Shown here in pieces: positions 1 to 10,774 of a DNA stretch of 60,000 bases. Origin of the DNA: Adiantum capillus-veneris (Eukaryota > Streptophyta > Polypodiopsida > Polypodiales > Pteridaceae); assembly GCA_014529385.2 (NCBI GenBank), contig CM043971.1, positions 82,257,340-82,317,339 on the forward strand. Reading direction: 5' to 3'. The notes beneath the pieces are model-generated. The model was not told where the DNA came from, searched no databases, and saw nothing but the letters and a program-made list of their open reading frames with translations. The first letter of the stretch is position 1. Every line of letters starts with the position of its first letter. The position numbers were made by a program, and so were the translations under genes.

Positions 1-210
1 AGTGTTTATTCTCTGTTTGAGAGCATGTGTAAGAGAGAGATTCTTGTGTTTTTTGAACCCCAACACCTTCATCTCCTCCACTATCTTTTTGAGCATCTCA
101 TAAGCCCATCCGGGCGAGCTATCCCACCTTTGATTTTTATACACATACCTCTGTTCGTCTGGAAGCAGGTAGGCCCAGGTATCATTAAATTGATCGGCCA
201 GTAACACCCC
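1..210 (-). CDS. Unrecognised coding fragment, cut by the window edge
   Basis: Reading leftward from about position 210 to the window edge there are 70 codons without a stop. The translation looks like real protein, with tryptophans and a mixed helical composition (segments such as DQFNDTWAYLLPDEQRYVY and SPGWAYEMLKKIVEEM). A stop lies directly upstream and there is no early ATG, so this could be an exon with an acceptor near 211 or a gene remnant. I do not recognise the family. The only support is the open frame and its composition. Confidence 0.3.
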
Positions 211-2273
211 TTATCACAAGAACAGAATAATAGAGATAGACAGCAAAAACAGAGGAAGAAATCTTTATATTGATAGTGTTTGATACAACAGAGGAGCAAA
301 ATATATGGGCGCACTCCGTTGTACGGAGCTCGAACCTCCCGACCACCCCCGAGCTTCAATTCGCTTGCATGCAGCGTCTCACTCGCACTCGCACTCGCAG
401 AAGAGAGATCGGTGAATGATCCCCAAAACGCACCACCCGTCCTTCTATTCTGATTTTTTTTTTCCCTCCAAAAGCATGCGACCTCTCAAAATAGCAGCTT
501 TTCTATTTTTGGCGTTCGGTCGACTCGACTTGCGCGCCAAGTATACCTGCGAGAACAAGGTAAAAACGTGATCGCGAAGCGATCCGTAAAGGTTAGATTT
601 TTGTAAAGGTCCACAAATTTTTCTGTTGTCTTCAACTGAACATAACTCCCAAACGGAGCCAAAACAGCCCAAGTCCGCCTCACACAATCTTGTTGCCCTC
701 GCTGCGCTCTTTGACGGCTATGTGATGGAAAATTTCCATAGCCTGCTCTGATTTGCTGAAAATCAACCTACAAAACAGCATTTTCTACAAAAACGATGCA
801 AAAACAACAAATCCCACTTTTTTCTTAATCTTTGGCCCTCAACGAGCATCAAAACATCAAAATCTCTAAAGACTCAAAGAACCAAAGTTGTTCCTTATAA
901 CGCAGGCTTCAATCGCTTCATACATCACTTTTTCAAAATCCCACGTTAACACCTTTGAAAATGCCCCAAAAAGTGCCTTCCGGATAAAAAAATTTTATTG
1001 GACGAAAACAATCCACACATCCTTCTACACAGTGGACTAACTTTAAAACGACCAAAACTTCCTAGAAAAACAAAATTTATTACTAAGAAACCTCAAAATC
1101 AAGTCTTGTTACACCCCTGTATGGACCTCTAGCTCAAGTTCCAACTCGATTGTTCCTCTTATCTCTTCGCCCGCCTGTTCTTTTACTTGCTTTTGAAGGA
1201 TCCTTAATAGGTCGAGCTCCGTTTCCTTTTCAAAAGGTGGGTCGCAAAGATAGCAGCTTGAAAGAGGAGGTTCTCCTTTTGCATAGCCCGGCTTCCCATC
1301 ACCTACCCGTAAAGAGTGTTCCACCGGGTACCCTTAATAATAGGTGCTATAGCCTCAGCTCTGAAACCCTCTTGGTCCGGCCAGAGAGGACGCGGTAACA
1401 TGGCTAACCCAACCAGGGGGGTTCTGTCAAATACCTCAGGGCCGTCTCCCTAGATGGTTATTCTCCCGCTAGAAAAATACTCCACACGGATGCCTGCTGA
1501 ACACAAACCTCCCTTCATAGGTCTATCCCAAAGGGAAATCCCTCGCCCCAAAGATGAAGGACACCTGAGGGAGTCCTTTCCTATATAAAGGGATTGTCAT
1601 CCCCAAGGTAGTCTCTAATTGAACACAAAACAAAGGGGTTGTCCACATCTATGAGTCCAATTCCGTGAGGGAGCGAACCCACCTCGATCCCTATAGATCC
1701 TCTGGGATGTGGAGCCCTTACTGTGCAATCTCCCACTAAATCTTCTATGACAACCCTCCGTTCTTTTTTTGATGGGAGATGTTGTTTTCCCTTCTAGAAA
1801 AACAGGTGGCCCTTGCAGTTCAAAAGGTTAAAGATCAACCAAAACTCTAAAAACGACAGGGGGATGAAGCATTGAGCCAATGTCCCCCCTCTCTTCTATC
1901 AACCATTAGTTACCTCCCTCCACCCGTTTTTATGCCCGGTTAATGAAATCCCATGTAGAAGGCGGCTGAGAAATGGATGGGCACGATCTTCTCGCGCCAC
2001 TTAGGATCCCGTTTTCGTGCCCTCCTTTCCACCTCTGGTATTTTTACGTATCGTAAGATCATGACCTCTTGGTCCCCTCAATGCTACTTGCGATCAAAAA
2101 TATCATTGGAGTGACTAGAGACCTCTCAAGGATCTGGGCCTATTGGATTATTTCAGGTGCTTTGAGGTCAGGGCGGTCATAGGCCTTAGATACACCTTGA
2201 AGGTGGAACGTCTTTGTAGCTTTAGACCCCTATTTAGAAATAAGGCTAACCTCAAACATCTTTTCGGTATTCT
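211..2273. other. Anonymous intergenic sequence
   Basis: No recognisable gene, LTR or transposase. Short open frames occur on both strands (for example about 1109-1324 on -), but they have no recognisable motifs and are the size expected by chance. Positions 310-345 on - contain a GTTCGAGCTCC stretch resembling a tRNA B box, without a convincing A box. Confidence 0.5.
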
Positions 2274-2620
2274 GAGGCCCATTAGGGCCAATTTGGATGA
2301 AAAAAGGGTTGTGTAAGGATCTAAAAAGGGGCAACCTAAAAAATACCATGAAGATCTTACCAAAACTATTCAACATGTGTACTCATTGGATAGAGCTCAT
2401 CAAGGGCCACCCATGGACCATTTGAGCACTAAATTTGAAGTTCATATGCAAAATTTACAGCTAAAATAGTGCAAAATATTCTAAAAGCAAGTGAAGGAGA
2501 TCTTGACACGTGTACAAAAGTGCCATACTTTTGGAAATGTTTCTTCTCTTTAACGCTTAGATCTAGAATATAGAAACGCTAAACAGCCCTTATTTCATCC
2601 AAATTGGCCCTAATGCCCTC
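2274..2620. repeat. Inverted repeat of about 35 bp, MITE-like
   Basis: Arms at 2274-2308 and 2587-2620 are near-perfect reverse complements (core GGGCCAATTTGGATGAAA and its complement), separated by about 280 bp without coding sequence. Size and layout fit a small non-autonomous inverted-repeat transposon. I see no clear target duplication outside the arms, so the class is not assigned. Confidence 0.45.
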
Positions 2621-2889
2621 AAACTTACCGTACTTGCCTACCAAAGGTATTTGATAGGTCTTACCGCTCGCAAGGTAACGGGTCATCATGTACCATCTTA
2701 TCTTAGATGATTGCAAGAAAAACAGCACCATCTTGATCTAGTGGGAAATCAAAAAGTACGCAAAACACCTAAGGATGGATGAGCCTATTGACCAACGAAC
2801 CACCTCAAAGTCATTCTTAAGGGATACTTCACTGCACTGGAGGCACTCTTTAAGCCGTAGTAACCCGTGACTGTTGTTACCTCGCCCTT

Positions 2890-3694
2890 TGTTAGAAGCA
2901 AGCTCACACGGACACCATTTTTTGTTCTCCTTGTAAAAAAATTATTATTTTGATAAACTGGGAATATTGTAACTCCTATTTTCTCTGATAAACCTTGAAA
3001 TTAATGAGCCGGGGCTATAAGCTTCCAGATTGTTTCAGCCAGTCAATTCCCAGCTTTGGTAGAACTCCAGATTATAAGTTATCTCACTTCTCTCCTTCTC
3101 ACGCTTCCTACTCCCTCCTCGGTTGTCGAATGCATTTGTTGCATTGTAACCACAGGCAAAGCTCTACTAAGCCATTCACCGTATTTCGTAGCTTTTGGCG
3201 TCGTCGACCCGCGGCCTAATTTCATCATAACTAGGAATTTACATTTTTAAATTTAAAACTAAGCATAGGCGGGATATTGGGGCATCATTGCTAAGCATTT
3301 AGATGCATTCTAAGTCGAAAACGATTAGGTCAAAAATCCACTGCTATTAATAATCACGATTTTGGAACTTGACCTAAAGTGGGATTTGAGGCCATAGGCA
3401 TGTGTGCTTAGGTCTTATAAACTTGTCCTAGATGTTTCGCTACGTTTGGATGTCATTTGATAATGTAACGGATGTGATTTGCTTGCCGATGAGCGATTGG
3501 TTTTGGTGATTTCGGTCACTTGAGTGTAGCCTGAGTTAGATGCGAGTTGTTAGTTGTTTTTCGAGATATTGACAACCTCTTGTAGCCTCTATGCACTAGT
3601 CGAGTCATCTTTGTCCCATGGTTTGACAAATTAATTGTGGTTCTCACTAATACTGCAATAAGATAGAATGGTGAGGTTAGACATGCGTCCCACA
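2890..3694 (+). repeat. LTR of Ty3/gypsy family B, copy 1
   Basis: This stretch is alignable by eye along most of its length with 49529-50447 (shared blocks include TTGGGGCATCATTGCTAAGC). It starts near TGTTAG, ends in CCCACA, and is followed two bases later by a primer-binding site, so it reads as an LTR on +. Compared with copy 2 it lacks about 110 bp around 3075-3085. The missing part contains the GGTATAAAAGCC segment that looks like the TATA box in copy 2, so this LTR probably lacks a normal promoter. The start is approximate. Confidence 0.7.
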
Positions 3695-3696
3695 TT

Positions 3697-3714
3697 TGGC
3701 ACCGCTGTCGGGGA
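3697..3714 (+). other. Primer-binding site, tRNA-Asp type
   Basis: TGGCACCGCTGTCGGGGA closely matches the TGGCGCCGTTGCCGGGGA site used by plant Tat/Athila-type Ty3/gypsy elements, with three differences. It sits two bases after the LTR end, as expected. Confidence 0.6.
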
Positions 3715-4613
3715 TAGAAGAGACCTAAACTAGGGAAAAACATGAGCATCTTGTGTAGTTGTCCTTTAACTTCCTCTACGTTCGCCTAGAGTTCAAAATT
3801 TTCTTTTAGAAACCGCATAGCTTAAGATTGTCGTCTTTTGCTGTGTGGAGGTACCCTGGAAGTAATCGTACTTATTGAGTACCTTTAGGACTGTAGGATT
3901 GTAGATTTAGATTAGGATTTGGTGATTGATTGGTAGACGAGACAAGTCTTAAGATCAAGACTCTGAAAAACATAAAAAAACACAAGAAAACAAGTGCTTG
4001 TGGACACTTTCCACAACCCCATTGCATGAGAATCTAGGAGTAGAGTAAGTAGGATCCGAGGTGGATTCCATAACATTTCTCTCTCAGCAAGAATCAAGTG
4101 TGAGTTGTTATTGGAAGGTGAAAAATTTCAGGTCTACAGCTAGAAATAGCTTGAAAAGACTCGAATCCACTCAATCCGACTGGAGAGTAAGCCTAAGAGT
4201 TGTCCGAACCAATGGGTAAGCTCAAAGACACTTCGAGGTAAAAATTTCAAGAAGTTGACCAAAACTCAGATTATTTACTTTTTCTTGACATTTTAGGCCA
4301 AATTAAGTTTTGACTTGATTTATAGGCTTAAAATACATCATGTAAAGATTTTTTTTGAGAAAATTGCAAAAAAGTGCTCATTTCAAGCTTAAAGTTAATA
4401 ATTGAGATTATTAACTTTCTGCTCTAAACTGACCAAGGTTCATACCATTGACTTATAGCATGTGTACAAACAACTTTTGTAAAGGGCCAAAAGATTTGGA
4501 TCACTAAACTGGCAAAAAACAGGGTGAAAACTAAAGTTTGTATTGACATTTTTAATCTTGAGTATAAAAAAAGTAAAGATTGTTTTTTAGAAAATTGCAA
4601 AAAAGTGCTCATT
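3715..4613 (+). mobile_element. Untranslated leader of gypsy family B, copy 1, truncated
   Basis: Homologous to 50468-51290 of the second copy. It keeps one copy of a palindrome (4394-4415, core TAATAATTGAGATTATTA) that occurs four times in copy 2. Near the end, about 45 bp around 4571-4613 repeat the sequence at 4341-4383, and homology stops exactly there, where gag begins on the opposite strand. This duplicated segment marks a rearrangement breakpoint. Confidence 0.6.
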
Positions 4614-4624
4614 TTTAATCTATT

Positions 4625-7110
4625 CATTTGGTACCTCACCCTGTTAGCTTCGTTGGCATCACGGATTTGCTTCCACAGGTCATCTAGACCGTTACGATCC
4701 TTACCCATTTCTACCAATGTTTTAGGCTGGAAACCATTAATTGCCTCGTCTTTTGTATTTGGCACTATGATAGGTTCTTCTCTAGACTCGGAGGCAGTCG
4801 TGAGTCTCTCCTTCGTGTCTACTTGTTTCTCTAAAGTTGGTTTGATAGGGGTTGGAGCTGGTACTTTGTGCCAACTTGCAGGTTTACCAAGCGGGTTTTG
4901 TATCAAGGATTGGGCTGTTTCAATCATCTTTCAACACATTTCCAACCTCTGTTTTTCTATTTCGGCATATGGATAAGTCATCCATTTTTGCTCTTGGCTT
5001 TGGTTGTTTTTGAGTCTGGCTTCGTATGCTTTTAAAAGTGCGTCTAGCTGCTCATTTACCTTTTCTACCAACACTGATCCTCCTAATCCTGCACTTTTGG
5101 GTTCTGCTATTTCCTTGGGTGCTATGGTTGCCGCAATGTGTGAGCTTAGACTAGTTAGATCCTCTAACCGCTCTAATCTATCCTTTGTGTGTTTTAACTC
5201 CTCAGATAGTGACGTTTGATCTCGTTCTCTCCTGGTTTTCATACGTGCCTTTCTAGATTTCCAAGTGCTTCTCTGAATTTTCATTTCTCAACTTGGGGCA
5301 TCGGTTTTTGGCTCTTCAATTATGGGTTCATTAGTCATTCTTTGGGCTTGGACTCATAACATTGCCTAAAGAGGTATTACTGTCTTGTTTTTTGACCCTC
5401 CACTAGAAGGCACTACTTCTAGCATGTTCAAGGTAGTTTTTGCTCCTTTGCTCGGGTTCTTAGGGCAATCAGGAATCAAATGAGTAATTCCACACTCGGT
5501 GCAATATGCATTGACTCTCATGATTTCATCATGAGGACAGTCTCTTAGCCAATGGTCTCCACCACACTTGTAGCAGGGTCCCTTAGGCTGTTGAGGTGCT
5601 CCTTGAGCTACTCTTTGTTGGTATGCATGTCTCTGCCCGCCCATGCCTCCGTTGGCTATGAACAACAATGTTCGTTTATCCAAGCTATATCTTCCTTCTC
5701 CTGCTGCCTGTGCAGTTGTTGGTGGTCTTGCACTTCCCATCATGCTCCAAGGTTCTGGCGTTGGGGGTTCTTCCGGTGGATATCCATTGGAATCTTCGTA
5801 ATATGCATGCATAGGTACCAAAGCCTTCTCCTCTGGTTCATTTACTGCTGGCGTGTATCCTATGATGACCGGTCATAATCCTGGTAGGGGTGGTTGCTGA
5901 CCCAACAGTGGTTGTGGTCTTTCTACACCTATAGGTCTTGGTAGGCTTCCTGCTTGATACCTAGGCATTGGTGGAAGTTGAGGAGATGCTACCTGAGCCT
6001 CGGGAGCATAAGGTCGTTCTCTCACATATCCCTTGTTATAATAACATTCCTCCGTCACATGGTTTGTCCATTTTTGTTCAATAGCACACCACTTTGGCTG
6101 TTTAGCCTGAGGTTTGGCATACAGGTTAATCTTTTTTAGCACTTCCTCTACAAGCTGCTCCTGGCTTACAACTACTTCTTCTTTCGGTGCTGTCTTAGCG
6201 GACTTGCTTCCACTTTGTTGTGAGGATGAATCGTCATCAAGATCCTTGAATTCACACTCCTTGTAGACTGCACAATTGTCCACAAGGTAAAGAGCCTCCT
6301 TAGTTAACTCATTTAACGTTGTGCTCCTCTTCATCTGTAATTCCTTCTGGAGATCTACGTTCCTTAGTCCTTGAATAAATATAAGCATAAGTCTGGACTG
6401 AGTTGGTAGTTCTTCCACAAGGCAGAACTTAATATATCTTTTTAGTCGTAGGGCTGCCTTTCGGACAGATTCCCCCTCTTTCTTTTTGAATTTATGGATT
6501 TGTGAGACTGTATTATGAGCTATCCCCCTTTGTGAGAATTACTCAATAAACTCGTCAAAAACCTCCTCCATATACTCAAAGTCTCTACGCTCCACACAGT
6601 CAAACCAAGTAGCAGCATCCTCCTCTAGGGTCAGTCGAAACCCTGCAAATTGGGTAGGGAAGTCTAACACCTCTTCAACTCTAATTACACGCACAAAGGC
6701 TGCTACATGATCCCTAGGATCCCTGTTTTCCATGTATTTCTTGTTTACCCATTTTTGCACATGAGAAGGTCTAATTCTATGATGGTCTACAAATCTCATC
6801 ATTGGTTCTCCTCGTCCCAATCGATATACCTCCTTTGGCCTTCAGTAGTGGGAGGGTTCCTCTCCCAGAGGTGCCCCTAAGCCATAATTTATAATGGTTC
6901 TCGCAAGAGGTAATTCATCTCTTCGAACTCGTTCTATGGGTTGTCTTCCAAGATCTGTTGACTCTTGAGTTTTTGGCTTACTCTCGCCTTCATACCGTGA
7001 ATAGAGTGGTGGTTCTTGTAAATCCCTTAGCCCTCGTGCGGCTGGATAACCATCTCGATTTCGGTCTCGTTCTAATGTCGTACTTTGTCGAAGCCATGCA
7101 TCTAAACTCA
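4625..7110 (-). pseudogene. gag: Ty3/gypsy gag, family B, broken
   Basis: Gag is the structural protein that packages retrotransposon RNA. Reading leftward from about 7110, the pieces join as one gag: an N-terminal part (to 6842), the capsid-like region (6820-6539, continuing 6530-5873), a WCAIEQKWTNH...EC segment near 6100, then two zinc knuckles (CYKCGGDHWLRDC and CTECGITHLIPDC, both CX2CX4HX4C) at about 5575-5460, and a coiled-coil-rich C-terminus (5284-4625). In-frame stops or frameshifts near 6840, 6538, 5873, 5365 and 4930 break it. The same protein is encoded on + at 58.9-60 kb, and WCAIE.KWTNH and the capsid region match closely. Its orientation is opposite to the adjacent LTR and leader. 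Upstream it stops at the palindromic array. No pol follows. Confidence 0.8.
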
Positions 7111-8175
7111 TGCTAACTCGGCATGCATTCGCCCCCTCTATTAGAGGGGTTTTGGCATGCCTATTTGCATGCAATGGGTAGCCCATTTGGGGATCCCATT
7201 GCATGAAAATAGGCATGCCAAAACCCCTCTACTCATGCCGTTTTGGCATGAGTTTGGCCCCTCTATTAGAGGGGTTTTGGCATGCCTATTTGTATGCAAT
7301 GGGCATCCCGTTTGGGGAGCCCCATTGCATGAAAATAGGCATGCCAAATTCCCTCTAATACAGGGGCCAACAAACTCATGCCAAAACGCCCATTGCATGC
7401 AAAGAGGGGCTGAACGCATGCCATTTGCTAGGGGTTTTGGACATTGAAGGAGGGAGGCCAAAAAAACATGAGCATGGGGGACAACCCATGGGATCACATG
7501 AGCCTTTACCTTGACCAGTTAGAGGGGCTTTGGACTGTCAGTTTGGCCCCTCTATTAGAGGGTTTTTGGCATTCCTATTTGCATGCAATGGGCAGCCCGT
7601 TTGGGGAGCCCATTGCATGCAAATAGACAAGCCAAAACCCCTCTATTAGAGGGGTTTTGTCATGTCTATTTGCATGAGTTTGGCCCCTCTATTAGAGGGG
7701 TTTTGGCATGCATTTGACCCCTCTATAAGAGGGGTTTTGGCATGCCTAATTGCATGCAAATAGGCATGCCAAAAATTGTCTGATAGAGGGGTCAAATGCA
7801 TGCCGTTTGCTAGGGGTTTTGACATTGAAGGGGGGAGGCCAAAAAAAACAAGAGCATGGAAAACAACCCATGGGCTCACATGAGTCTTTACCTCAACCAA
7901 TTAGAGGGGTTTTGGGCTACTAGTTTGGCCCCTCTAAACTCATGCCAAAACTCATGCATTTGGCCCCTCTATTAGAGGGTTTTTGGCAAGGAGCCCATTT
8001 GGGGAGCCCCTTGCATGCCAAAACTCATGCGTTTGGCCCCTCTATTAGAGGGGTTCTGGCATGCCTATTTGCATGCAATGGGCTCCCCAAACAGGATGCC
8101 CATTGTATGCAAATAGGCATGCCAAAACCCCTCTAATAGAGGGACCAAACGGCATGAGTTTAGCATGCCAAAACC
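7110..8175. repeat. Array of nested palindromes, period about 380 bp
   Basis: Built from a few self-complementary modules reused many times: CCCCTCTATTAGAGGGG, GGCATGCC, TTTGCATGCAAA and CATTGCATG. They combine into long hairpins, for example 7278-7350, where an arm of about 30 bases (TTTGGCATGCCTATTT...) pairs with its complement across a short loop. Similar hairpins lie near 7155-7232, 7567-7637, 7739-7774 and 8051-8127. A second module (ACAACCCATGGG...CACATGAGCC) recurs near 7478, 7863 and 8203, giving a higher-order period of about 350-385 bp. Short reading frames here are by-products of the palindromes. It abuts the 5' end of the gag pseudogene. Confidence 0.8.
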
Positions 8176-8489
8176 TCAATAGAATTCAAAAAATTGTGAG
8201 CGTGGAGGACAACCCATGGGCTCATGTGAGCCTTTACCTCCACAATAAGCAGAAATAGACATTAATTCTAAAACAAGCTTACATACACATTACTTTTAAA
8301 ACAAAATGCATGCCAAAAAAAGAAAATAAGTGCACTTACATCGTTGTATTTTGTGGGTCTCCTTGCCGCCTCTTGCCGCCAACAAAAGAGTTACCACCGT
8401 CACCAATGCTAGCAACAAAAGAGTTACCGCCATCGTCGCCAACGCTCCTTTCTTACTCTCTTGCCGCCAATGTTTTCTTGCCTCCTCCA
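8176..8489. other. Anonymous sequence beside the palindrome array
   Basis: Contains a partial copy of the ACAACCCATGGG module at its left end and a short TTGCCGCC / ACAAAAGAGTTACC repeat around 8365-8470. Nothing else is recognised. Confidence 0.4.
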
Positions 8490-8490
8490 T

Positions 8491-8559
<69 letters not shown>
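8490..8559. repeat. Compound microsatellite (GT)n(GA)n
   Basis: An uninterrupted GT run (8491-8515) passes directly into a GA run (8515-8559). Confidence 0.95.
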
Positions 8560-8564
<5 letters not shown>

Positions 8565-9000
8565 GAAGAGAACAAGAGGAGAAAAAACACAAAGATCATC
8601 GCGATTATTTTGGTAGTGGGCTAGGGTAGAAAAGGCTCAACCCAACGGGCTGCCCTTTTTATTTTATTTTTCAGTTTTTGTCGCGCTATTTGCCGCGCTC
8701 ATTGCCGCTATTATACCCATGTGTGCTTTTTTTATATATAAAAATTGATCACTTCCCCCTTCTTTTGCCGACCTGCTCCATCCACTTCTTTTAAGAAGAA
8801 TCTATTAGACATGCAAAATCAATCTCATTTTAAGCTCTTGTTCACCTTCCCTACCTCCCCTCTCGCATTTTGAAGATGCAAGCGCCAAGGGGGGATGAAT
8901 AAGGATCAGACAATGCGGTGGAACGCGATTGATGGTTGAACTACAGGTTGTTGTGTCCATGCGAGCATTGCAAAAGGGCCATTTTTAGACTCCGATGAGT
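8560..9000. other. Intergenic sequence upstream of CACTA remains
   Basis: AT-rich with a TTTATATATA stretch near 8730. No coding signal recognised. Confidence 0.35.
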
Positions 9001-9004
9001 TTTT

Positions 9005-10560
9005 TTGAAGCATGTCGAGGACTATGGAATATGGGACCTTCCACGAGCACGAATAACCGATCTTCACAAACTTTTGCACATGGTTACTGCTCCTCATTAC
9101 AGTGTTGTAGAAGGAGGCTCTCAAGTGAGAAGGTCGGAGAGACAATTGCAAGAAAACCGGTTTGTCTCTGCACCAACAATGGGCGAGAGTTTGAGATCCA
9201 GTGCAAGTGATTATGGGGAGGAGGAGATGATAGATCTACCGCACCAGATGGAGGAGGATACAGCTATGGAGAATCTGGTTGCTGAGCTTCTCGCTCACGA
9301 GGAGGGTCCGCATGATGATGATGATTGTGGATGCAAAGAGACTACACAAAAGGAGGAGGATACTCTTTTGGCTGCAAGCAAGACACCTATATATCCCGTG
9401 CTTCATTAGAGGTTTTGAATCTACAGGTCATGTGCACAATGAGCAATGCAAGCATTGATCGTCTTTTAAGGTTAAGTAAACTTAGATTTTTTACAGTCTT
9501 TTTTCAAAGAGTTTTGATAAATAAAGTTTGCAACTAATGGTTAAATAGAGTTTGATTTTTGAAGCCTGTTATCGAAGCTACTTCCAAAGCTTGTAAATTT
9601 GCTAATATGCTAGGTATGGACTACAAAAAGATACATGCATGTGTTAATGATTGCATTCTCTTCCATAACTAGTATGATTGGTTGGAGAAATGTCCAAAGT
9701 GTGGTAAAGAGAGATACAAAGACCTTCCCATTGATCCAGAGGAAGGAAAGAAGACTCACCTGGTACCAAGGAAAGTTTTTCCCTCATCCCTTGTACCCAA
9801 TACATGTTCAAGACCATGACCTTCAACATACTCCTTACATGGCATGCCGGTAGTCGCTTTGTGGATGGTATAATGCATGTCCTAGCGGATTCACAAGCAT
9901 GGAAACACATTGAGGAAAAATGGCCCGCGTTCAAAGGAGACCCATGATATCTTCGTTTGGGCCTTGCAAGTGACGGTGTCAACCCTTTCGGCACCAACAA
10001 TACGTCATGGAGCACATGGCCAATTGTCTTGATCAATTCCAACATCCCCCCTTGGAAGATCACCAAGAAAGTCTACATCATGCTATCTTTATTCATCCCA
10101 AAAAGCACAAATTCAAAAACTTGGATGTGTATCTAGCCCCTCTTATTGATGAGTTAAAGGAGCTATGGACCGATATCCCTGTCTACGATGTGTCTCTACT
10201 ACCAACGGAGCATCAAACCCATACTCGAGGCATACTTATGTGGACTATGCATGACTTTTCGGGTCTTGGAGAGGTCTCAGGTAACCATACATGTAGCACC
10301 CCGTAATTATTGGTTATTGTCTACCAAAGGTAACCACACTAATTATGAATATATTGTACTACCAACAGGTTTGTGTACATCTGGACATGCAATGTGACCT
10401 ATTGGTGGTCCCTCTCTCATCACAGAGAGTCCATCGCACCTCAAAAAGGTCACTTATCCTAATAGTCATCGTTTTCTACCACCAACACTTGAAAAATACA
10501 AAGAACCTTCAAATGGAAAGGCCCCATATAGATGGACAATGAGAGATCGGAAAAGAGCAT
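9005..10560 (+). pseudogene. CACTA (En/Spm) transposase TNP2, N-terminal and core parts
   Basis: TNP2-type transposase catalyses cut-and-paste movement of plant CACTA elements. Across shifting frames the translation gives the family's landmarks in order: a zinc-type segment (KCPKCGKERYKDLP, about 9680-9730), LRWHAGSRFVDG (about 9835), an RLGLASDGVNPFGT segment (about 9955-9990), a W-P-V-L/PPW region (10015-10060), VYLAPLIDELKELW (10120-10170) and an RGILMWTMHDF segment (10230-10260). An acidic frame at 9005-9409 probably belongs to the N-terminal part. At least four frameshifts or stops interrupt it, so it is dead. I did not find CACTA termini, so element ends are not placed. Confidence 0.75.
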
Positions 10561-10774
10561 GGGATAGGCATTGCTCAATGGACCCCCTTCCCCGATAGCC
10601 ACCCAAGGGCATGAGATGATGTTCTATGTTTTTTGAGTTGCCTTACTGGACCAATTTGAAGGTCAACGTTTGCTAGATCCAATGCTAAAAAACGTAGGCC
10701 AAATGATCTGGGACCACATCATAGGCAAGAGCGACAGTGTTGGTATTAGGGAGTACATGAAACATTAACGCAGA

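Noticed and set aside
300-360. tRNA-like B box on -
   Set aside because: GTTCGAGCTCC is present, but no A box at the right distance and no cloverleaf can be drawn.
7110-8175. CRISPR-like array
   Set aside because: The repeats are palindromic and irregularly spaced, without unique spacers of constant length or cas genes, and the surroundings are eukaryotic.
7141-8258. Several 60-120-codon frames with MPICMQW and NRHAKTPLIEG repeats
   Set aside because: They are readings of the palindromic modules and appear on both strands.
9644-10066. 140-codon frame on - within the CACTA region
   Set aside because: The + strand carries the TNP2 motifs over the same interval.
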